Of a DNA stretch of 64,000 bases, positions 49,431 through 58,952 are shown in pieces. Position 1 is the first letter of the stretch. Every line of letters starts with the position of its first letter. Source of the DNA: SMBSF63 sp034003545 (GTDB taxonomy: Bacteria; Chloroflexota; Anaerolineae; Anaerolineales; Anaerolineaceae); the NCBI GenBank assembly GCA_964447155.1, contig CAYURM010000005.1, positions 1 to 64,000 on the forward strand. Direction: 5' to 3'. The position numbers were made by a program, and so were the translations under genes. Under the pieces are notes generated by a model that searched no databases, was not told the origin of the DNA, and worked only from the letters and a program-made list of their open reading frames with translations.

Positions 49431-50894
49431 TTACTTGACACTCTCTGCCACCCGCTCGCCATACTTGAGCAGGGCTGTTACCATCTCGGGTGTGCGCCCT
49501 TCGGCATACACGCGCAGCACTGGCTCGGTGCCGGAGGGGCGGATCAGCAGCCAGGAATCATCCGCCAGAATGTACTTGACCCCATCGGTTGTGGCAACTT
49601 CCACCACCGTCTCCCCGCCAATCGCTGCCGGGGCGTTGTCCTTCAACTGCTTCACCATCAGCGGCTTGGATACCGGCCGGCCGAGGCGCTGGTCGCGGCG
49701 CTCATAATGCGCAGGGCCCACCTCCGCAATCAGGTCGTCGACCAGCTCGCACAACGTGGCGCCCGTGGCGGCCACAATTTCGATCAACAACAGGCCCATC
49801 AGCACGCCATCCCCTTCGGGAATATGTCCCTTGAAGGAGATCCCGCCGGACTCCTCGCCCCCTATCAGCACATCTTCGCTCATCATGTAATCGGCGATAT
49901 GGTTGAAACCGACCGGCGTTTCATGCAAGGTTAACCCATAACGCTTCGCCAGGCGGTCGATCATGCGTGTAGTAGAAACTGTACGCACCACCGAGCCGGT
50001 CAATTTGCGCTGCTCGTGCAGATAACGCAGGGAAAGCGCCATGATCTTGTGCGGATCAACGAAATTGCCTTTCTCGTCCATCGCGCCAATGCGGTCAGCG
50101 TCGCCATCCGTCGCCAGGCCATAATCACCCAGTCCGGTGCTGATCGCGCCAGCCAGGGTATGCAGATAACGGGCTATCGGTTCGGGGTGAATACCCCCAA
50201 AACCGGGATTCATCTCATTGCGGATCTCATGTACTTCAATGCCGGTGCCCTTGAGAATATTGGCAATCGTGCCGCGTCCCGAGCCATACATCGAGTCCAC
50301 CACCACGCGCTGCTTCGAGTCCGCGATCACATCAAAGTCAATCAACGTACGCACATGGTTGGCATAATCCGGGATGGGGTTGAAGCGCCGGATCAGATCC
50401 TGATTTTTGGCTTTATCCAGGTCCATCAGATTCGGGCCGCGGCCCTGTGCTTCGTTGTCATTCAGATACACTTCCACTTCCCGGCACTGCTGAGGCAGGG
50501 CTGAACAGCCTGCACCACCCTTAAGCTTGATCCCGTTATAGCGAGGCGCATTATGCGAAGCCGTGATCACGATCCCCGCAATCGCGTTCAAATAGCGTGT
50601 GGCATAGGAAATGACCGGTGTGGCGGCATCTCCCTGGCTGAGGTAGACCTGAATGCCATTGGCTGCCAGCACGCGCGCCGCCTCGGTGGCGTAGCGGTCT
50701 GAAAGAAAACGGGTATCAAAACCAATCACCACCTTCTTCGGTTGGGCGGGATCGACGCTAGCGGGGTCATTGCATTCCCAACTGCCGGAGGCAGCGGCGT
50801 CAGCAATAGCCTGCGTAACCTGCCGCAGGTTGTGAAAAGTGAAAGTGTCCGAAATAACGGCTCGCCAGCCGTCCGTTCCAAAATTTACGGTCAT
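49431..50894 (-). CDS. Phosphoglucomutase/phosphomannomutase family enzyme
   Basis: The 487-residue alpha-D-phosphohexomutase has the phosphoserine loop TASHNAPRYNG (Ser113), the Mg loop DGDADRIG, the sugar-binding loop GEESGGISFKGHIPEGDG and the phosphate-binding RPSGTEPVLRVYAEG. It interconverts the 1- and 6-phosphates of glucose, mannose or glucosamine; the sugar cannot be told with certainty. It lies downstream of the DUF389-SH3 gene after 69 bp. Confidence 0.92.
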   Translation of the reverse strand: MTVNFGTDGWRAVISDTFTFHNLRQVTQAIADAAASGSWECNDPASVDPAQPKKVVIGFDTRFLSDRYATEAARVLAANGIQVYLSQGDAATPVISYATRYLNAIAGIVITASHNAPRYNGIKLKGGAGCSALPQQCREVEVYLNDNEAQGRGPNLMDLDKAKNQDLIRRFNPIPDYANHVRTLIDFDVIADSKQRVVVDSMYGSGRGTIANILKGTGIEVHEIRNEMNPGFGGIHPEPIARYLHTLAGAISTGLGDYGLATDGDADRIGAMDEKGNFVDPHKIMALSLRYLHEQRKLTGSVVRTVSTTRMIDRLAKRYGLTLHETPVGFNHIADYMMSEDVLIGGEESGGISFKGHIPEGDGVLMGLLLIEIVAATGATLCELVDDLIAEVGPAHYERRDQRLGRPVSKPLMVKQLKDNAPAAIGGETVVEVATTDGVKYILADDSWLLIRPSGTEPVLRVYAEGRTPEMVTALLKYGERVAESVK

Positions 50895-50963
50895 CTACAA
50901 ACTCCTGTGAAAAAAGAATCATGCAGGGATCTCTATCGCTGCATGTCGCCCCTTTGAATGGCT

Positions 50964-52160
50964 CTATGCGCCAGGTGCAGGCGGGGTCGCCGTTGATAAC
51001 AATGTACTCACCACCCAGCCTTCAATCCCGTCGGCGGTGATCACTTTCATCCAGGTGGTGTTGCCCACGCGCACATCGGCGCCGGGCACAATTTCTACCA
51101 GCATGCCATTCATCAGGCTGATCGCCACCAGCGCTTCCTGGCTGGGTTCTTCGCGCACCAACACACCCCCACCCGATTCGGCATTGACGCGGGCATAAAT
51201 CGGCGTAGGCTTGGGGCTGACTGTCAGGGTAGGGGTTTTGGTAGGCATCAAGGTGTTGGTCGGTGTCGGTGTGCCGGTGGGGGGGATGGGTGTGGCCGTC
51301 ATCGTGGCTGTCTGGGTCGTGGTCGCGGTCAGACTGGGGGTATGGGTCGGCACAGCCACCTGTAAACCAATTGCGGTGCCCATGCCGCTCAATGCCACCA
51401 GGGCGGCAATCGCTGCCAGTAAAAGCGTCGTGCTGACCGTGTAGCCAAACAGGCCGCGCGGATGCACGCCAATGATGACCAGTACAAGCGCGCTGATCAG
51501 AACGGCCGCCGCCAGATGGACAACAAACACCAGCAGGCCATCCGGCCACAAACCGGGGATGCCGCTTAACAAACCAAAACCAGCCACGCCCAGTGGGAAC
51601 AAAATTTCGTAAGCCAGGGCCACGCTGGCCACCATGGGCCGCTGCCGGGGTGAACGCACGATCAAATACGTGGTCAAGCCAGCGCCAAGCACCAGCAACA
51701 GGAAATTCGCCCACGTGAATTGGGTGAATTGGTAAGCGATCCTGATTACCAGTTGGGAGGAACGCAGGCTGATCAACGAGCCTCCCAGCACGCCGCTGAG
51801 GAAAATCAGCGCACCGCCAATCAACAGACCGCCCAATGCCTGCATGAAGAAGCGTACCGACCCCAGCACAACGCCCAGGGAAAGGCCAATCACCGGCGCC
51901 ATGAAAGGCGCCAGCAGGGCAGCCATTACCACCAACGCCCATTGCTCGGTAAATAAAGCCACCGTCAGCGTCAGGCCGGCAATCAGGCAAAACAGGAAGA
52001 AATCAAAAGAAGGGGTGACGCGGCGCGCCAGCTCTTCCAGGAAGCTGAACTTCTCATCCGTGCCCTGGGGCAGGATGCGGCGTTTCCGCCGCCTTCTGCG
52101 GGCGGGCGGCAAAGAGCGGTCAGATTCAGGAGAAAGCGGTTCGCTGGTGGGTAAACTCAT
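50964..52160 (-). CDS. DUF389-like membrane protein with C-terminal SH3 domain
   Basis: The 398-residue protein has a basic N-terminus (PARRRRRKRR), then about seven hydrophobic segments with the DUF389 block VVMAALLAPFMAPVIGLSLG (about 77-96). A Thr/Pro-rich linker (about 285-320) and an SH3b domain (GGGVLVREEPS ... TTWMKVITADGIEGWV) follow. SH3b domains often bind peptidoglycan peptides. Its ATG overlaps the HAD stop codon as ATGA, so the two are cotranslated. Confidence 0.82.
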   Translation of the reverse strand: MSLPTSEPLSPESDRSLPPARRRRRKRRILPQGTDEKFSFLEELARRVTPSFDFFLFCLIAGLTLTVALFTEQWALVVMAALLAPFMAPVIGLSLGVVLGSVRFFMQALGGLLIGGALIFLSGVLGGSLISLRSSQLVIRIAYQFTQFTWANFLLLVLGAGLTTYLIVRSPRQRPMVASVALAYEILFPLGVAGFGLLSGIPGLWPDGLLVFVVHLAAAVLISALVLVIIGVHPRGLFGYTVSTTLLLAAIAALVALSGMGTAIGLQVAVPTHTPSLTATTTQTATMTATPIPPTGTPTPTNTLMPTKTPTLTVSPKPTPIYARVNAESGGGVLVREEPSQEALVAISLMNGMLVEIVPGADVRVGNTTWMKVITADGIEGWVVSTLLSTATPPAPGA

Positions 52161-52627
52161 ATTCGTAAACTGGCTACCATTCGCATTGGATTTTGAAACA
52201 GGTCAAGCGCGGAAAGAATATCAGGCATCAACAGGTCAGACGTCTGCAAGGTTTCCACGGCCAGCCCCTCCTTGGAAAGGAGGCTGATCCCGATCGCCGC
52301 GGCGGCCAGCATGCCGGCGTCATTCGCGCCCTGCCCTATGGCAGCCACATGCTCAGCGCCCAATTGAGCCACATACTCAGCCTTCTGCCACGGTTCATTC
52401 CCTTTTTGCAGTCGTACAGCGGTCAAATTCAACTGCTGGTCAATCTCGGTCTGATGCCCGTGGGTGTCCGCGGTCACCAGATGAACGTGAAGCAGGCCCT
52501 GCAACGCTGCCAGTGCCTGCACCACCCCATCGATAAGTTGTCCATCCACTGCCAGGGTGCCGTTCACATCCAGCACCACATGTTCCAGTTGAAACTGACC
52601 GCGTCCGGGAATGTCGATATTTAACAT
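52157..52627 (-). CDS. Small HAD-family protein with DxN in place of DxD
   Basis: The 156-residue protein has the HAD core: motif I VLDVNGTLAVDG (Asp-Val-Asn), motif II-like LVTADTHG and motif IV-like IGQGANDAGMLAAAAIGIS. It resembles the phosphorylation-domain-only proteins related to P-type ATPases. Asn at the second Asp position would weaken the general acid, so hydrolysis may be slow. It is probably read from a leaderless mRNA (see 52634). Confidence 0.85.
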   Translation of the reverse strand: MLNIDIPGRGQFQLEHVVLDVNGTLAVDGQLIDGVVQALAALQGLLHVHLVTADTHGHQTEIDQQLNLTAVRLQKGNEPWQKAEYVAQLGAEHVAAIGQGANDAGMLAAAAIGISLLSKEGLAVETLQTSDLLMPDILSALDLFQNPMRMVASLRI

Positions 52628-52633
52628 GGCTTT

Positions 52634-52639
52634 ATTATA
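52634..52639 (-). promoter_or_regulatory. -10 box giving a leaderless HAD mRNA
   Basis: On the minus strand a perfect TATAAT ends 6 nt (AAAGCC) before the ATG at 52627. No Shine-Dalgarno sequence could fit. No strong -35 was found. Confidence 0.6.
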
Positions 52640-52686
52640 ATACAGGCGGCGTCTTTGAATGAAAATAATGTTATGACAGCCTGATC

Positions 52687-53373
52687 CTACGCCACCTCCA
52701 ACATTTCACCCGGCTGCAAGACCACCGCGCGTGTATCCGTCTCCGCCTCCACACGCGCCGTCCAGGCCCCCACGTCCTGGGCGATTAGATCCCAGGTGTT
52801 GTAATGCATCGGAATCACGACTTTTGGTGTGAGCATCTTGACCGCGCGCAGGGCATCGTCCGGCCCCATGGTGTAATTATCGCCAATCGGCAGCACTGCC
52901 ACATCCACGCCCTCCTCGCCAATCAGGCGCATGTCGCCAAACAGGCCGGTATCCCCGGCGAAGTAGAATTTTTTTCCGCCCAGGGTGGTCAGCAAAAAGC
53001 CGGCCGGGTTGCCGCCATAGGTGCCGTCCGGCAAAGCAGAACCGTGCAAGGCCAGGGTCAGCTTGAGATAGCCGAAGGGATGGTGATAGCCCCCGCCAAG
53101 GTGCTGTGCATGGGTGCGGATGCCCTGCTTGTTCAGCCAGCCCGCAATCTCGAAGACCGCGATTACCAGCGGATCGCAGTTTTTGGCGATGATGGCCGTG
53201 TCACCGATGTGGTCACTGTGTCCGTGCGTGACAAGGATATAATCCGCGGTCATCTCCTCGGCGCGTACCGGCGAAGCGGGATTGTCATTAAAGAAAGGGT
53301 CCACCAGCAGGTGGTATCCGCCCGTTTCAAGGCCCCAGGCTGCATGTCCATAATACGTTAATCTATCGTTCAT
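52687..53373 (-). CDS. UPF0173 metallo-beta-lactamase-fold hydrolase
   Basis: The 228-residue protein has the metal motif THGHSDHIGD, a later FAGDTGLFGDM and the C-terminal IPMHYNTW, matching the UPF0173 metal-dependent hydrolase family (YtkL-like). The substrate is unknown. An AGGAGGT box lies ahead of the ATG. The gene is on the same strand as HAD/DUF389, but the gap and the separate HAD promoter suggest an independent unit. Confidence 0.92.
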   Translation of the reverse strand: MNDRLTYYGHAAWGLETGGYHLLVDPFFNDNPASPVRAEEMTADYILVTHGHSDHIGDTAIIAKNCDPLVIAVFEIAGWLNKQGIRTHAQHLGGGYHHPFGYLKLTLALHGSALPDGTYGGNPAGFLLTTLGGKKFYFAGDTGLFGDMRLIGEEGVDVAVLPIGDNYTMGPDDALRAVKMLTPKVVIPMHYNTWDLIAQDVGAWTARVEAETDTRAVVLQPGEMLEVA

Positions 53374-53607
53374 GTGCTCTACCTCCTGATTGCTTTAATC
53401 ATACATCAAAGTCCTCTCCCGCGGGTTGGGTTCCTCATTCCAGTGCCGGTCTAATTGGACACTGATTCCACAATCCCTGCACAGTGAACATCCCTCCGAA
53501 ACCTGAAGGATTCATACTGGCCGGTCTTGCAAATATCGCAATTGGGGATTGATTTTGGAGGGACGTTGCATGTTCAGGATGCGATCTCCATTCGAGGGTA
53601 CAAAACA

Positions 53608-53632
53608 GCCGCCCAGCATCAGGCTGGGCGGC
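53608..53632 (-). terminator. Terminator of the CBS-domain gene
   Basis: GCCGCCCAGC and GCTGGGCGGC form a 10-bp stem around a 5-nt loop. On the leftward strand the stem is followed by TGTTTTG. It lies 40 bp past the CBS stop codon. Confidence 0.75.
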
Positions 53633-53671
53633 CGAAAGAACGGCTGAAGTCGTACCTACACCGGGTATCTT

Positions 53672-54088
53672 CTAGCGCAGGCGTTCACCGGGGGCGCGGC
53701 CCATTGCTTCGGCGACGACCAGAAAATCGGTGGCCGAGATCAGCCCCACCACTTCTCCTTTTTTGTTGGTCACCGGCAGATGGTGGATTTTGTTTTCTTT
53801 CATGATCCTGGCGCAGTCTTCAATGGGGGTGTGTTCGTCCACGGTAATGGTGGGCGAGGTCATGATGTCTGCGACCTTGACTTTGGAAGGATTTTTTCCC
53901 TGGGCGACGATCTTGTCGGATACATCTGTGGACGTGAGAATCCCGTATTCTGGCTGGGTTTTGGTTTTCTTGACCATTACACTGTTGATGTACCGCCGGC
54001 GCATGGTCGCCAGCGCTTCTGTCACAGTTGCATCGGGGTCGATGAACACCACCAGATCAAGCATCCAGTCACGTACTGAGAATACCAT
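53672..54088 (-). CDS. Paired CBS-domain protein
   Basis: The 138-residue protein consists of two CBS motifs (about 8-62 and 76-130) with the typical TSPTITVDEHTPIEDCARIM and IHHLPVTNKKGEVVGLISATD. Stand-alone CBS pairs bind adenine nucleotides and regulate partners. An AAGGAG box precedes the ATG, and a TATACT -10 box lies about 70 bp upstream. No partner gene is obvious. Confidence 0.93.
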   Translation of the reverse strand: MVFSVRDWMLDLVVFIDPDATVTEALATMRRRYINSVMVKKTKTQPEYGILTSTDVSDKIVAQGKNPSKVKVADIMTSPTITVDEHTPIEDCARIMKENKIHHLPVTNKKGEVVGLISATDFLVVAEAMGRAPGERLR

Positions 54089-54217
54089 TTTTGGCTCCTT
54101 GTTGAATATGGGTTAGATGAAACACATCTGTGTGAAGGCAGTGATGAAAACACTATGTTATCAGTATAGGAAAAAATGGGCGGAAAGGCAAGTTGACTGG
54201 ACAGGCGGATGAAAAAT

Positions 54218-54257
54218 GTAGGGGCGAGGCACACCGCTGTGCGGCGCTCGCCACTAC
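54218..54257. repeat. REP-like GTAGGGGCG hairpin
   Basis: GTAG and GGCGAG on the left pair with CTCGCC and CTAC on the right, giving a 10-bp interrupted stem around an 18-nt loop. It lies just beyond the surE stop codon and may serve as a mRNA end structure. Confidence 0.6.
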
Positions 54258-54267
54258 GCACACCGTG

Positions 54268-55038
54268 CTACTTACCCCACGTCCAGCCCTTTAGCGATTC
54301 TGTCATGTGATAGGCGGTCATATCAAGATGCACGGGGGTGATGGAGACGCAGCCGGCGGCCAGGGCGCCGAAGTCAGTACCGTCTTCCGGCTCGCCCAAT
54401 GGCGGGTCGCCGCCCAGCTGATATTCGGACAGGTCAGCGACTTCCGGGAGAAGTTTGTCGAGGTAGATGCGCTTGCCGAGGCGGGTGATCTGGTAACCGC
54501 GCAGCTCGTCCAGGGGCACATAGGGTGCGTTCACGTTCAGCAGGGTTTCGGCGGGCAGGCCATTGCGCAGCACCTGGGTCACCACGGTGCGGGCTGCTGC
54601 GGCGGCGGTGGTGTAATCAACGTGTCCGGTGAAATGATGATTCGGGCCGTCCATCGAGACGGCCACCGCCGGCACGCCGTGGATCACGGCTTCCATCGCC
54701 GCGGTGACCGTGCCGGAATAGGTCAGGTCGTGCCCCAGGTTGGCGTAGGGATTGATCCCCGAGACCACCAGGTCCACTTTGTCGGCCAGCATGCCCATCA
54801 GGGCCATGGCGACACAGTCTGATGGTGCGCCGGAGACAGACCGGGCTGTGATCCCGTCAGCCAGAACGACTTCGCGCACGGTGAGCGGGGTGAAGAGGGT
54901 TTTGACATGGCCGCACATCGACCAGTTGTGGTCGGGCGCGACAATGGTGATGGTGCCCAGGGTTTGCATGGCCTGCGCCAGGGCGAGCAGCCCGGGGGCG
55001 TCCACGCCGTCGTCGTTTGTGATCAGGATATGTATCAT
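54268..55038 (-). CDS. surE: 5'-nucleotidase SurE
   Basis: The 256-residue enzyme has the metal-binding N-terminus ITNDDGVDAPGL (Asp9, Asp10) and the block VVSGINPYANLGHDLTYSGTVTAAMEA, diagnostic of SurE. It removes phosphate from nucleoside 5'- and 3'-monophosphates (EC 3.1.3.5) and is linked to stationary-phase survival. It begins 9 bp after the membrane glycosyltransferase gene. Adenosine deaminase lies upstream on the same strand, so purine salvage could be a shared theme. Confidence 0.95.
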   Translation of the reverse strand: MIHILITNDDGVDAPGLLALAQAMQTLGTITIVAPDHNWSMCGHVKTLFTPLTVREVVLADGITARSVSGAPSDCVAMALMGMLADKVDLVVSGINPYANLGHDLTYSGTVTAAMEAVIHGVPAVAVSMDGPNHHFTGHVDYTTAAAAARTVVTQVLRNGLPAETLLNVNAPYVPLDELRGYQITRLGKRIYLDKLLPEVADLSEYQLGGDPPLGEPEDGTDFGALAAGCVSITPVHLDMTAYHMTESLKGWTWGK

Positions 55039-55047
55039 GGTTGGCCT

Positions 55048-57648
55048 TTATGGTTCGCAGGGTGAGCGCAGGTCGCTCAAATTGGAAGTGAATAGTATAT
55101 CAGACCCATCCAGGGCAGCCACTAGGCGGGCTTCAATCATCGCTTCCTGCTGGCAGCCGATGAGGATCATATCGGTCGGGTGGGGGAAATGTTCCGGCAC
55201 CTGCGCCACGGGCAGGGCGACGGTTTGATTGGTCTCTTCCGAGAGGAAGAAGAACACCACGCGGGGATAGAAAAGGGTGGCGTAGGCTGTCTTGGCAGTG
55301 TCGGGTTCGACCTTGTCCTGCCCGTAATAGCGCGGGTAGAGGGCACGCCCCTTGAGGATCAGCAGATTGCCCTCTGCCGGGAGGTCACTGAGGGCTTCTG
55401 CCAGGTCCGCGTTTTCACGGACGGCGGGCAGTGCCTGCAATTCAGCGAGGAGCTGTGCATCGGTCTGCGGCGGAAAACGCTGCGACACGATTTTCTCCGC
55501 CAGGATCAATGAAGAGCCGATCAGGGCAAACAGGGCCAGCCCCAGCACGATCTGCCACCAGTGTAAGGGATGGGCTGTGATTTGCGGCGCCCTGGATGTG
55601 GATGTCTTTTTAGCGTGATGCAGGGATTGCCACAGCAATTCGACCAGGGCCAGCACACCCAGGCCAAAATAAAGATGCACGATCCAGGTGACGGGCAGCA
55701 CAAAGCGCATCCCCGATACCTGGAAAATGGCCGTGGCCAGGTTGTACATCAGGTTCATGGTCAGCGGGATCAAGCCGATCCATTTCAAACTGTGCCAGGC
55801 AGCGCCGATGCCCAGGGCAACCAGTCCCAGATTCAGGACAAGCAGCAGGATCATTTTGGCGGTCGGCGTTGCGGGCCATATCTCCCAAAAGGCATGGCGC
55901 GTGCGCAGCAGTTCTTGCCAGCTCTGGAGGGGATCGGTGCGGATGGGTAAAGTCAGCAGGCTGGAAAGCTCTCCGTTGACCAGGTTGATCCCGACAGTTT
56001 TAACAGCATATCCGGGATGGGAGAGGATGGCGTTCGCGGTGTAGGTGTTCAGCCGTTTCACAAAATCGCCATCGTTTTCTCCCGGTTGGCGGGCGAGGAT
56101 CGCGGCGGGGTCTTCCTCAAAGACGATGGCGTAACGGCGGGCCATTTCCCAGTTTTGCGAGAGCGGATGGTCAAATACGACTGCCCCGGTGATCTGGTAA
56201 TTGCGCCACAGCCAGGGGGTAATGGTTACCATAAGTCCGGCTATCAACAGGGCAGCGGGCAGGAGGAGCTTCTTCCAGTCAGGCCACAGGGTCACCAGGG
56301 CAAACAGCAGCACAAACGGCAGCACCGCCAGCGACTGGGTGCGGATGAGCATGGTGATGCCCAGCATGCCGCCCGCCAGCAGGGGGTTCAGGCCGGGCTG
56401 TTCGCGGCGTTTCAGCCAGCGCAAGCAGAACAGCAGGAACAGGCCTAATCCCAGAGCGGTGGGAATCTCTGAAAAATATAGTTTGACATTGGCAACGCTG
56501 CGCGTGAAGGGCGCAGCCTGGATAGAATGAGTCTCGCGCAAGATGGTCAACAGGGCCAGCATGATGCCTGCCGGCCGGGAACCGAATTCTTTCCCCAGCA
56601 GATAGAGCACAGCCGGGAAGAAAGCCAGCACGATCATCTGTACCAGGATGACCTGGTTGTAGTCCTGCCCGGCCACGGCATGCAGGATTGCCAGGAAAAC
56701 CGTATATAGCGGACGGGCGGGAATTTCATCCCCCATCAAGCCGTTGCCGATGAGGATACTCTGGGCGGTCTGGTCGTAGAACATGCCATCCGAGAAGGGA
56801 TACACCTCAAAATTTGGCGGGCGTCCCGCGGTGGCATAGTGGTTGGGCAGCAAAGGCTGAGCTGTCCACAGGGTCAGGCTGAGCGCCCAGATGAGGAAGA
56901 ACCAAAAGCGGTCTGAGCGCAGCAGGGCGTACAGGCGGGATTTTGTGGGGGAATTGGGCTGCTTTTCTGGCCTGTCCAGCACGAAGAACAGCGCCGCGAT
57001 CAGCCCGCTGAGCCAGATGTGCCACTCCAGCAGGGGCACCGCAGGGATGGCCCAGGCGGTCATGCTGGTTTCGGGCACGCGCAGCCCGCTGATGCGCACG
57101 ATCAGCGCCAGCAGCAAAAAGGCGCCCCAGGTCAACAGGGCGGCCCGGCATAGTTTACGGTTAGCTTTCCACAGGTCGTTCCATTTTTCAGGATGCGTGA
57201 TGAACAGCCAGCCCCAGAATTGGACGGCGGCCAGGCCTGCCCACAGGAGGAAGGGGTCCAGATGGAGAGACGCCAGACGGAAGAGGGCGTTTCCTGTACC
57301 CGCATAGAGACTATGCAGCGTGGTACCCGTGATAATCACCAGCGGGATGACCGCCAGAGCCAGCAAAGAGAATACGGTCAGACGGTGTGGGTGTTGTGCG
57401 TCTGACAGATCAAACAGTGTTTTATGCGATCGTCGCCAGGTGAAACAGAATGCCGCCAGCAGGGCAAGGGTCAGCGAGGCGGCCAGCACCATCAGCAGGA
57501 TGGAGATGGTGGCTGCCAGCCCGCCACCGGGGCTGCGGGGAATCTGCGTCAGGCGGAAAAAGACATACAGCCCTTCGAGAGCGGTTAATGAAAACAGGAT
57601 GGGGCGGAGCAGGGTCCGGTTGTTGTTAGAGAGAGGGAATAAGGGCAT
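55048..57648 (-). CDS. Large GT39-like polytopic membrane protein
   Basis: The 866-residue protein has about 15 hydrophobic segments and a central YPFSDGMFYDQTAQSILIGNG loop. In GT39/PMT-type enzymes an acidic residue in the first outer loop is catalytic. A C-terminal soluble domain of about 150 residues begins after the last helix (LAEKIVSQRFPPQTDAQLLAEL). It resembles Chloroflexota membrane glycosyltransferases of unknown acceptor. The first six helices before the catalytic-like loop are an extra N-terminal module. Confidence 0.65.
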   Translation of the reverse strand: MPLFPLSNNNRTLLRPILFSLTALEGLYVFFRLTQIPRSPGGGLAATISILLMVLAASLTLALLAAFCFTWRRSHKTLFDLSDAQHPHRLTVFSLLALAVIPLVIITGTTLHSLYAGTGNALFRLASLHLDPFLLWAGLAAVQFWGWLFITHPEKWNDLWKANRKLCRAALLTWGAFLLLALIVRISGLRVPETSMTAWAIPAVPLLEWHIWLSGLIAALFFVLDRPEKQPNSPTKSRLYALLRSDRFWFFLIWALSLTLWTAQPLLPNHYATAGRPPNFEVYPFSDGMFYDQTAQSILIGNGLMGDEIPARPLYTVFLAILHAVAGQDYNQVILVQMIVLAFFPAVLYLLGKEFGSRPAGIMLALLTILRETHSIQAAPFTRSVANVKLYFSEIPTALGLGLFLLFCLRWLKRREQPGLNPLLAGGMLGITMLIRTQSLAVLPFVLLFALVTLWPDWKKLLLPAALLIAGLMVTITPWLWRNYQITGAVVFDHPLSQNWEMARRYAIVFEEDPAAILARQPGENDGDFVKRLNTYTANAILSHPGYAVKTVGINLVNGELSSLLTLPIRTDPLQSWQELLRTRHAFWEIWPATPTAKMILLLVLNLGLVALGIGAAWHSLKWIGLIPLTMNLMYNLATAIFQVSGMRFVLPVTWIVHLYFGLGVLALVELLWQSLHHAKKTSTSRAPQITAHPLHWWQIVLGLALFALIGSSLILAEKIVSQRFPPQTDAQLLAELQALPAVRENADLAEALSDLPAEGNLLILKGRALYPRYYGQDKVEPDTAKTAYATLFYPRVVFFFLSEETNQTVALPVAQVPEHFPHPTDMILIGCQQEAMIEARLVAALDGSDILFTSNLSDLRSPCEP

Positions 57649-57704
57649 CAGGAATTAAAGGGGGCAAAATTAATGCGTATAGATAAATACGTTGACGAGG
57701 CAGG

Positions 57705-58754
57705 TTAGTAAATATCGAGCAGTTCGTCGCGCAGGCTGACGACCAGTTTGTGCCGCTCAGGCCTGGGCAGGAAAGCCGCCCCTGCGGCGGCGATGATCCG
57801 GTCTTTCAAGGCATCACGGGAGAGTTTGAGCACACTGCACACCATGTGATATTCGTCACTGAGAATGATGCCTGAGATTTCGGGGTCGTCCGTATTCAGG
57901 GTAACGTTCAGGCCGGCTTTGAGCATGCTCATAAAGGGGTGTTCTTCCAGGGCGGAGACCACACCGGACTGGTAATTGCTGGTGATGCACACTTCAAAGG
58001 GGATATTGCGTTCGCGGGCCAGGGCGATGACCTGCGGGTCTTCCATCACGCGCACGCCGTGGCCGATGCGGTCAGCGTGCAGGTCTTCGATGGCTTCCCG
58101 TACGTTTTCGGCTCCGCTCCACTCGCCGGCATGCAGAGTGACAAAGAGGCCGGCTTGCTTGGCTTCGCGGAAGATACCGGCAAACGGTTCGGCAGGGTAT
58201 TTGACTTCATCCCCGGCCATGTCAATGCCTACCACGCCTTTGCTGATGCGGTCAACGGCCAGTCCGGCCACTTCTTCCGCCAGGGCAGGGCTTTCATGGC
58301 GATTCACGCTGGCGATCAGACGGGTAGTGATGCCAAATTTGGCACTGGTTTCCTGGGTGGTTTCGACGACCCAGTCCATCACGGAGGCCAGGGGGAAATT
58401 CTGCGAACGGCTGAGGGCAACCGGGGTGAAGCGCAGTTCGAGATAGCGGATACCGTCCGAGACGGCGTCTTCGACTACCTCGCGTGCCACGCGGGTGATC
58501 ACTTCCGGCGAACGGTAGAACTGGCGCAGCGGCTGGAATTTGGAAAGGAAATTACCTGAGGTGAGGGGGTCGTCCGTTTGGATCTGTACCAGTGGGCGCA
58601 ACTGTCCCGTCTGTGGCGGGAGGGGAACGTTATGCTGGAGGGCAATCTCTTTCAGGGTGCGCACGCGCACCGAACCCTCCAGGTGCCGATGGAGTTCGAC
58701 TTTCGGCAGTGATTTAAAAAACGTCAGATCCGTTGCGGCGTTATACCAGCCCAT
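57705..58754 (-). CDS. add: Adenosine deaminase
   Basis: The 349-residue TIM-barrel amidohydrolase has the zinc motif ELHRHLEGSVR near residue 20, TLHAGEWSGAENVREAIEDL, the HADRIGHGVRVMED block and NTDDPEISG near the end, the adenosine deaminase set. It converts adenosine to inosine (EC 3.5.4.4); adenine or other aminopurines are possible substrates in this superfamily. It lies 56 bp upstream of the membrane glycosyltransferase gene. Confidence 0.9.
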   Translation of the reverse strand: MGWYNAATDLTFFKSLPKVELHRHLEGSVRVRTLKEIALQHNVPLPPQTGQLRPLVQIQTDDPLTSGNFLSKFQPLRQFYRSPEVITRVAREVVEDAVSDGIRYLELRFTPVALSRSQNFPLASVMDWVVETTQETSAKFGITTRLIASVNRHESPALAEEVAGLAVDRISKGVVGIDMAGDEVKYPAEPFAGIFREAKQAGLFVTLHAGEWSGAENVREAIEDLHADRIGHGVRVMEDPQVIALARERNIPFEVCITSNYQSGVVSALEEHPFMSMLKAGLNVTLNTDDPEISGIILSDEYHMVCSVLKLSRDALKDRIIAAAGAAFLPRPERHKLVVSLRDELLDIY

Positions 58755-58917
58755 ATTTCGCGCCTTTGGTTAGCATTGTTGTGCGGTAAGGGGGGAAAGC
58801 AGGTCCCTCTGGATAGACATATCATAGTCTAAGGTGGGATTTAAGTCAATTTACCGTCAGTGTATTTTATTTGTCGCGTTGTATTCTTGTTTTTTCATTT
58901 TTGGGTCTTCTGCATAA

Positions 58918-58946
58918 TTTACCTGTCAGTCTCGCCATGCTATAAT
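58918..58946 (+). promoter_or_regulatory. Promoter of the MNT gene
   Basis: TTTACC (58918-58923) and a perfect TATAAT (58941-58946, with upstream TGC) are 17 bp apart. The -10 ends 6 nt before the TTG start, so the transcript is predicted to be leaderless. Confidence 0.7.
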
Positions 58947-58952
58947 CGTAAT

